Shown: positions 14,178 through 14,178 of the stretch, in pieces
Position numbering within the stretch: position 1 is the first letter of the stretch
Layout: the number at the start of each line of letters is the position of its first letter
Notes under the pieces: model-generated
What the model saw: the letters and a program-made list of their open reading frames with translations, nothing else
Databases searched by the model: none
Told to the model about the DNA's origin: nothing
Translations under genes and position numbers: made by a program
DNA from: JAHFRG01 sp036522275
GTDB taxonomy: Bacteria > Pseudomonadota > Gammaproteobacteria > Burkholderiales > JAHFRG01
DNA: 14,178 nt
Direction: 5' to 3'
Assembly: GCA_036522275.1 (NCBI GenBank)
Contig: DATDGC010000054.1
Location: forward strand, 1 to 14,178

Positions 14178-14178
14178 T

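Overview
The window looks like chromosomal DNA of a Gram-negative, moderately GC-rich proteobacterium, with a beta- or gammaproteobacterium most likely. The evidence is the envelope proteins: a tripartite RND efflux pump, a Pqi-type MCE lipid-transport system, outer-membrane barrel and lipoprotein signals, and a multihaem periplasmic cytochrome. The genus cannot be assigned from the sequence alone. No rRNA, tRNA, CRISPR array, transposase or integrase is visible.

Left part (about 1-6290), all on the + strand, concerns envelope traffic. It opens inside an RND efflux transporter of the AcrB/MexB (HAE1) type whose N-terminal half lies outside the window. One base after its stop comes an outer-membrane factor lipoprotein of the OprM/NodT type, the exit duct for the pump. 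After an 86-bp gap that carries a 13-bp palindrome comes a tightly overlapping pqi operon. It encodes two single-domain PqiA membrane proteins with zinc-ribbon-like cysteine pairs, the three-MCE-domain protein PqiB, and the lipoprotein PqiC. The overlaps are 8, 8 and 4 bp, which implies translational coupling. Together these genes move drugs or toxic compounds outward and lipids between the membranes.

Right part (about 6350-14178) is entirely on the - strand, so it converges on the pqi operon. In transcription order (right to left) it holds: a multihaem c-type cytochrome fused to HEAT-like and TPR repeats, cut by the right window edge; a 175-bp AT-rich gap; a secreted protein of unknown function followed by a large secreted arylsulfatase with an intact formylglycine motif; a probable remnant of a small membrane protein; an orphan amino-acid-type periplasmic solute-binding protein; and an outer-membrane beta-barrel-like protein of the family often mislabelled 'neuromedin U'.

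The most unusual feature is that the translation-initiation regions of the unknown secreted protein and the arylsulfatase are near-copies of each other (32 of 34 bp identical, including ribosome-binding site, spacing, start codon and first codons), although the proteins are otherwise unrelated. The two genes sit 44 bp apart and almost certainly form an operon. The sulfatase body appears more GC-rich than its surroundings and has long antisense reading frames caused by codon bias, which I do not regard as genes. I see no clear case for a wholly new system. The secreted-protein/sulfatase pair, the orphan binding protein next to a barrel, and the repeat-fused cytochrome are the parts most worth checking.
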